Positions 60,817 to 64,000 of a DNA stretch of 64,000 bases are shown here, piece after piece (position 1 is the stretch's first letter; each line of letters begins with the position of its first letter). The stretch is taken from positions 20,703 through 84,702 of IMG/VR virus record IMGVR_UViG_3300019776_000461. The stretch is one strand, 5' to 3'. The notes beneath the pieces are model-generated. The model ran no database searches. It was not told the origin of the DNA and saw only the letters and a program-made list of their open reading frames with translations. The position numbers and the translations under genes were made by a program. Source of the stretch: a virus.

Positions 60817-62235
60817 ATGATAAGACTGAAAGACATATTGAATGGTAAAAAACCAATACTAAAAGAGAGTGGAATAAGAAACATTAACGCATTAACCGCA
60901 ACGAGAAAAGAGGCTGTTATATATTTCCACATGGACTTAGATGGTGTAACAACTGCAATCGGTATGAAAGCATATTTAGAAAGATATGGTGTTAAGTTAG
61001 TTGAATGCCACAAAATTCAATATGGTGGTATGGAATACGCAGTTCAAAAGCCACGTCCTGGTCTTTTAGTTGTTATCGTTGACTTTGCTCACGGTAAACC
61101 TATGGTGCATATTCACACAGATCACCATCAATCACAAGCAGGTGTTGCTCCAACTACATCGGGTGCATTCAAACACGCACCTTCAAATGTTGCAGCGATG
61201 TCTCAAGAAATTTCACCAACTGATTTATTCCCTGCACAAGATATTCAAATTATATCAACAGTTGATTCCGCTGACTTTGCTTCTCAAGGTATTAATCCAG
61301 AACAAGTAATGCGTTCTGTATTTGAGTTTGACCCAACTATGTCTGCCGTACCTAATAGACTTGCAATGGGATTGGTAGTAAACAAAGTTCTTCTTGCTTT
61401 CAAGAATAAACCTGGCTTCTTAGAAGCATTGGTAATGAAAGCACGTCCTTCATTAGTTTCTATCTACAATGTAATCAAACAAGAAGTAAAAGCTCGTGGT
61501 TTATCATGGGAAGATTTACCTGCTAAAACAGCAGCATACCTTGCTTCACAAGCACCTGATATAAAGATGAAACAAATAACAAATCCACGAGAAATACAAA
61601 CACTCGGTAATGGTGAATACGCAATGTTTGGAACTTGCTTAGTTCAATACGGTGGTGGTACAATGACTAAAGGTGGATACGATAGATACACGCCATTCAA
61701 GATGAACCCAACTGCTGAGTACCTTGTAATTGGTTGGCCAATGGGATTGGTACAAGCAGCGAAGAATCCATTCAAGAAAGGTGCAAACCCAATTAACTTA
61801 GGTGAATTGGCAATGGGTATATTGAATAAGCACAAATCAGAACTTCAAGCAATAAGACTTACAATGGGTGATGTTAAGAGAATGATGGAAATGGATATTG
61901 CTAAAAAAGGAAGTACAGAATCCGTTGGTTTCACTATGGATGACTTCATGGCTTTATTCGGTGAGGTTGCTGTAAATTTACCTAAGAGTCCAGGATTTGG
62001 AAATGTAGTAAAAGATATAGCTGGAAAACAATATAGATTCCTTTCACCAAAACAAAAGGCAATACTCGATAGTGTAACTACTACTGCTTACGATGTTATT
62101 GTAAAAGGTTCAGGTGGGCATCACGATATTACAAATATATCTGGCTTGAATTTTTTAGGTGGAGGCTATACAACATTCCTCAAACAATTGATGGGTGAAT
62201 TAGCAGAAGCATTGGCAGGTGCAAGATTACAATAA
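60817..62235 (+). CDS. DHH-family phosphoesterase with CTS-like N-terminus
   Basis: 472 residues. The N-terminus MIRLKDILNGKKPILKESG carries the shared KLxxIL and LKES pattern. Catalytic acids of the DHH superfamily follow: FHMDLDGVTTA (~38-48), IVDFAHG (D89) and HTDHHQSQ (D-H-H ~102-104). GGHHDITNIS near residue 430 resembles the C-terminal GGG/HH substrate motif. DHH enzymes cleave short oligonucleotides, cyclic dinucleotides or polyphosphate; destroying c-di-AMP or pGpG-like signals would suit an anti-defence role, but the substrate is open. Confidence 0.75.
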   Translation: MIRLKDILNGKKPILKESGIRNINALTATRKEAVIYFHMDLDGVTTAIGMKAYLERYGVKLVECHKIQYGGMEYAVQKPRPGLLVVIVDFAHGKPMVHIHTDHHQSQAGVAPTTSGAFKHAPSNVAAMSQEISPTDLFPAQDIQIISTVDSADFASQGINPEQVMRSVFEFDPTMSAVPNRLAMGLVVNKVLLAFKNKPGFLEALVMKARPSLVSIYNVIKQEVKARGLSWEDLPAKTAAYLASQAPDIKMKQITNPREIQTLGNGEYAMFGTCLVQYGGGTMTKGGYDRYTPFKMNPTAEYLVIGWPMGLVQAAKNPFKKGANPINLGELAMGILNKHKSELQAIRLTMGDVKRMMEMDIAKKGSTESVGFTMDDFMALFGEVAVNLPKSPGFGNVVKDIAGKQYRFLSPKQKAILDSVTTTAYDVIVKGSGGHHDITNISGLNFLGGGYTTFLKQLMGELAEALAGARLQ

Positions 62236-62252
62236 GAAATAAAGAATAGAAA

Positions 62253-62282
62253 AAAGCCTCACAAATTGTGAGGCTTTCTTAT
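62253..62282. terminator. Bidirectional terminator between converging genes
   Basis: An 11-bp stem AAAGCCTCACA (62253-62263) / TGTGAGGCTTT (62267-62277) with a 3-nt loop, A-run before and TTCTTATTTT after. It serves the + strand DHH gene and the - strand small genes. Confidence 0.92.
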
Positions 62283-62290
62283 TTTATCTA

Positions 62291-62482
62291 TTATTGGAAA
62301 TTTGAAATAAAAGAAACAAACTCTGGGTTTATTAAGTTTGAAACACCAATTGCTCTTTTAATTGCGGTCTTTGAAGAATTAGCAACTACGGTAATAATTT
62401 CTGTTGCTTTTTCTGGACCAAATTCACCTTCTTCAATACCGCTAACAACTACGTCAAATTCTTTTTCACCAACTCTTTTCAT
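62291..62482 (-). CDS. Small hypothetical protein
   Basis: 63 residues. MKRVGEKEFDVVVSGIEEGE leading to KTAIKRAIGVSNLINPEFVS. The ATG is preceded by AAGGAAA. It is small, compact and charged, of a type seen in early phage operons. Function unknown. It follows the 62754 gene on the same strand. Confidence 0.6.
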   Translation of the reverse strand: MKRVGEKEFDVVVSGIEEGEFGPEKATEIITVVANSSKTAIKRAIGVSNLINPEFVSFISNFQ

Positions 62483-62514
62483 AACATTTATTTCCTTATT
62501 GATTTATAGTACTA

Positions 62515-62754
62515 TTATCTTTCACCAGTATACTTTGAAATTGGTTGTAATGTATCACACATAACATGACCATCTGGAACTTTATGCAATGTTGTCATGA
62601 GTTTTAAGAATGGTGCTGATGACTCAAACTCAAATTCAACATCAGGAATTATAGTGTTTCCATGAATGGTGTAGTTGCTGATAGAACGTCCAGCAAGTTT
62701 CATAAATTCAAAAACATCATTCATACCTTCGGCTCTCAATTTATACTTTTCCAT
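62515..62754 (-). CDS. Small hypothetical protein
   Basis: 79 residues from the ATG at 62754. The open frame continues upstream, but that part merely translates the conserved promoter leader. MEKYKLRAEGMNDVFEFMKL and DGHVMCDTLQPI. AAAGGAAA precedes the ATG. Function unknown. Confidence 0.65.
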   Translation of the reverse strand: MEKYKLRAEGMNDVFEFMKLAGRSISNYTIHGNTIIPDVEFEFESSAPFLKLMTTLHKVPDGHVMCDTLQPISKYTGER

Positions 62755-62793
62755 TTTTGTGTTTCCTTTATTGGTTGTTCTTAATCTTACATA

Positions 62794-62824
62794 CAAATAT
62801 ACGAAATTTATTTCAAATACCAAA
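62794..62824 (-). promoter_or_regulatory. Host-type promoter with conserved leader
   Basis: On the - strand: TTTG (62824-62821), exactly 19 nt, TATATTTG (62801-62794), then the leader TATGTAAGATTAAGAACAAC continuing to CAATAAAGG. The same cassette occurs at 63079, 63501 and 63895. Confidence 0.85.
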
Positions 62825-62828
62825 CGTT

Positions 62829-63041
62829 TTATTTAATTTTATTCCAAAAATAATTTACTACTGCCGGAATATGTTTCTTGTAACCTGATTGATTATCTTT
62901 ACACCATTGTTTCAATTCTTCTTTGGACTGAAATGGTTTCTGCCAAGATTGTCCTCTCATAATCATGTTGAAGATAGGTTCTAGGTCATCTACGAAGTCT
63001 TGGACTGTCCATCCTTCCCAAATATGTTTGCTCATGCTCAT
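62829..63041 (-). CDS. Small hypothetical protein
   Basis: 70 residues. MSMSKHIWEGWTVQDFVDDL, EPIFNMIMRG and WCKDNQSGYKKHIPAVVNYF. The start is at 63041 or, two codons later, at the second ATG. AAGGAAA precedes it. Rich in Trp and charged residues; function unknown. Confidence 0.65.
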   Translation of the reverse strand: MSMSKHIWEGWTVQDFVDDLEPIFNMIMRGQSWQKPFQSKEELKQWCKDNQSGYKKHIPAVVNYFWNKIK

Positions 63042-63078
63042 AACTAATTTCCTTGTTGGTTGTTCTTAATCTTACATA

Positions 63079-63109
63079 CAAATATACGGAATTTATTTGA
63101 AATACCAAA
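63079..63109 (-). promoter_or_regulatory. Host-type promoter with conserved leader
   Basis: On the - strand: TTTG (63109-63106), exactly 19 nt, TATATTTG (63086-63079), then the same leader ending CCAACAAGG before the ATG at 63041. Confidence 0.85.
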
Positions 63110-63120
63110 ATGAATTTTTA

Positions 63121-63152
63121 TTTGGTTGTGAACGGAAAAAATCTTATATTTG
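63121..63152 (+). promoter_or_regulatory. Bacteroidota-type promoter, divergent from its neighbour
   Basis: TTTG at 63121-63124, 20 nt, TATATTTG at 63145-63152. It fires right, towards the gene at 63183, and starts only 12 bases from the left-facing promoter. Its leader is not of the conserved type. Confidence 0.75.
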
Positions 63153-63182
63153 TGTGTTGATGTTTAACACTATTAGGAAACA

Positions 63183-63401
63183 ATGAAAAACGTATTTAAT
63201 ATATTTACACTTGGTTTAACTCTCGGAGTTGTAATAACTTTGATTATCTGTTATCAGAATCATGTGTTAGGTAACTTGATTAACACCAATGACTTAAATA
63301 AAAAGTTGAGAGTTCTTCAAGCAGCTTCACGTAAGTCGTTGGTAGAGGAAGTAGTTCAATCTGCTCCTCGTGTTTATAATTCAGAATATATTTCTAAATA
63401 A
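63183..63401 (+). CDS. Small single-span membrane protein
   Basis: 72 residues. Short basic N-terminus, one transmembrane segment (IFTLGLTLGVVITLIICY, ~7-24), then a polar helix (LNKKLRVLQAASRKSL). TTAGGAAA precedes the ATG. Likely an early protein acting at the inner membrane; function unknown. Confidence 0.65.
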   Translation: MKNVFNIFTLGLTLGVVITLIICYQNHVLGNLINTNDLNKKLRVLQAASRKSLVEEVVQSAPRVYNSEYISK

Positions 63402-63422
63402 TTTGTGTATAAGGATTTAAGT

Positions 63423-63518
63423 ATGAACAAGATTAAAGATTTAGCAATGGGTATTGGTATGGCAATATTATTTTATTGTGTACTTTACTTTTTTATGATG
63501 TTTGATGTTATCGGATAA
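63423..63518 (+). CDS. Tiny membrane peptide
   Basis: 31 residues with AAGGA upstream. MNKIKDLAMGIGMAILFYCV with the following LYFFMMFDVIG forms a single hydrophobic helix. Its last codons overlap the -33 box of the next promoter. A real gene is plausible but not certain. Confidence 0.4.
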   Translation: MNKIKDLAMGIGMAILFYCVLYFFMMFDVIG

Positions 63519-63531
63519 TTTCGTATATTTG
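63501..63531 (+). promoter_or_regulatory. Host-type promoter with conserved leader
   Basis: TTTG 63501-63504, 19 nt, TATATTTG 63524-63531, then the conserved leader ending CCAACAAGGAA before the ATG at 63568. Confidence 0.85.
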
Positions 63532-63567
63532 TATGTAAGATTAAGAACAACCAACAAGGAATATGAA

Positions 63568-63879
63568 ATGAAAAACCAAACAGACTTTAAGGTAGGACAA
63601 GTAGTTACATTCAAAGGTGCTCTTGGGTTCAATGTAATCCTTGAAATTAAAGGTTCGTATGCTCTAACATTAGACTTAAATAGAATGGCCTTTACTTATC
63701 GTAAAAGATTAAGTAGCTTGCAAAATTGTGTATTGCCAGTATTATGCTATACCGAAGATGAAATAAAAAAATTCAAAACATCACCTTATTTCTGGAATGA
63801 TCAGGATATAGTAAAGTTAATAAAAAATAACAGCGTTCATAGTGTATGGCGATACAATGGCAATCAAAAAATCAAATAG
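63568..63879 (+). CDS. Small hypothetical early protein
   Basis: 103 residues from the ATG at 63568; the frame upstream only translates the promoter leader. TDFKVGQVVTFKGALGFNVI suggests a small beta-barrel, followed by a basic RKRLSSLQ segment and a helical end. Function unknown. Confidence 0.6.
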   Translation: MKNQTDFKVGQVVTFKGALGFNVILEIKGSYALTLDLNRMAFTYRKRLSSLQNCVLPVLCYTEDEIKKFKTSPYFWNDQDIVKLIKNNSVHSVWRYNGNQKIK

Positions 63880-63894
63880 ATATAAAAATAATGC

Positions 63895-63925
63895 TTTGAT
63901 ATAATTGCGGAAATGGGTATATTTG
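63895..63925 (+). promoter_or_regulatory. Host-type promoter with conserved leader
   Basis: TTTG 63895-63898, 19 nt, TATATTTG 63918-63925, leader TATGTAAGATTAAAAACAAC continuing to CAATAAGGAAA. It drives the partial gene at 63965. Confidence 0.85.
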
Positions 63926-63964
63926 TATGTAAGATTAAAAACAACCAATAAGGAAATAAAAGTT

Positions 63965-64000
63965 ATGTTAAGAGAAATTAAAAACTTCGTTGAGATATTA
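63965..64000 (+). CDS. Start of a gene cut by the window edge
   Basis: Twelve codons are visible (MLREIKNFVEIL), with AAGGAAA upstream and the conserved promoter leader. The rest lies outside the window. Confidence 0.6.
   Translation, partial: MLREIKNFVEIL

Noticed and set aside
62755-62823. Longer N-terminus for the 62515-62754 gene, similar to that of the 63568 gene
   Set aside because: The shared N-terminal peptide (FVYLYVRLRTTNK) is just the translation of the conserved promoter leader, not protein homology.

Overview
The window reads as part of the genome of a large tailed phage with a contractile, T4-like (myovirus) body plan. Its host is probably a member of the Bacteroidota. The T4-type core is a baseplate/tail block and a replication set: gp32-like SSB, UvsX, FEN/RNase H, gp41-like helicase, gp43 polymerase, gp45 clamp and gp44/gp62 clamp loader. 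The host guess rests on promoters of the Bacteroidota form TTTG-N19/20-TATATTTG, several with exact spacing. The DNA is AT-rich by eye. Almost every gene is on the + strand, with short gaps or ATGA/TAATG overlaps. Only three small genes near the right end are on the - strand. No intergenic stretch exceeds about 150 bases, and I saw no tRNA gene, CRISPR array, insertion sequence or integrase.

Layout. 1-9.9 kb: tail/baseplate genes, led by a giant protein with about 20 tandem repeats of about 44 residues. 9.9-11.1 kb: a divergent family-A DNA polymerase. 11.1-15.1 kb: small unknowns plus putative internal-virion proteins (alpha/beta hydrolase, ParB-like). 15.2-19.5 kb: SSB, UvsX, FEN, helicase. 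19.6-23.5 kb: a GNAT-like protein, a B12-dependent ribonucleotide reductase, a histone-like protein and Hsp20. 23.5-26.6 kb: a possible virion protein and a large structural protein. 26.7-30.5 kb: thioredoxin, ThyA-like protein, asparagine-synthetase-like amidotransferase, PLP enzyme and dUTPase. 30.6-43.7 kb: gp43, gp45, gp44 and gp62 interleaved with three related TSPPYF methyltransferases, a nucleotide-modification-associated protein, SAM synthetase and a Cas4/RecB-like nuclease. 43.7-55.4 kb: a small RHH regulator and a 14-gene glycosyltransferase cluster. 55.5-62.2 kb: small genes, NUDIX, a tail-collar mini-protein, a putative PD-(D/E)XK protein and a DHH phosphoesterase. 62.3-64 kb: short genes each driven by a near-identical host-type promoter plus leader, probably the early region.

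Three systems deserve attention. (1) At least seven proteins of different predicted activity share a short N-terminal motif ending in (I/L/V)xE, and several have further (L/I/V)NE sites. This resembles T4 capsid-targeting sequences cleaved by a prohead protease, so they may form a packaged, ejected effector set. (2) ThyA-like, AsnB-like and PLP enzymes, together with three TSPPYF methyltransferases, SAM synthetase and an Nmad1-like protein, could form a DNA-base modification pathway. (3) There appear to be two promoter classes: host-like TATATTTG before replication and early genes, and an exact 11-mer TATATTTATAG placed 33-34 nt before the start codon of four genes, a candidate late or phage-specific promoter. 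All functions are inferred from reading the sequence; no database search was run.
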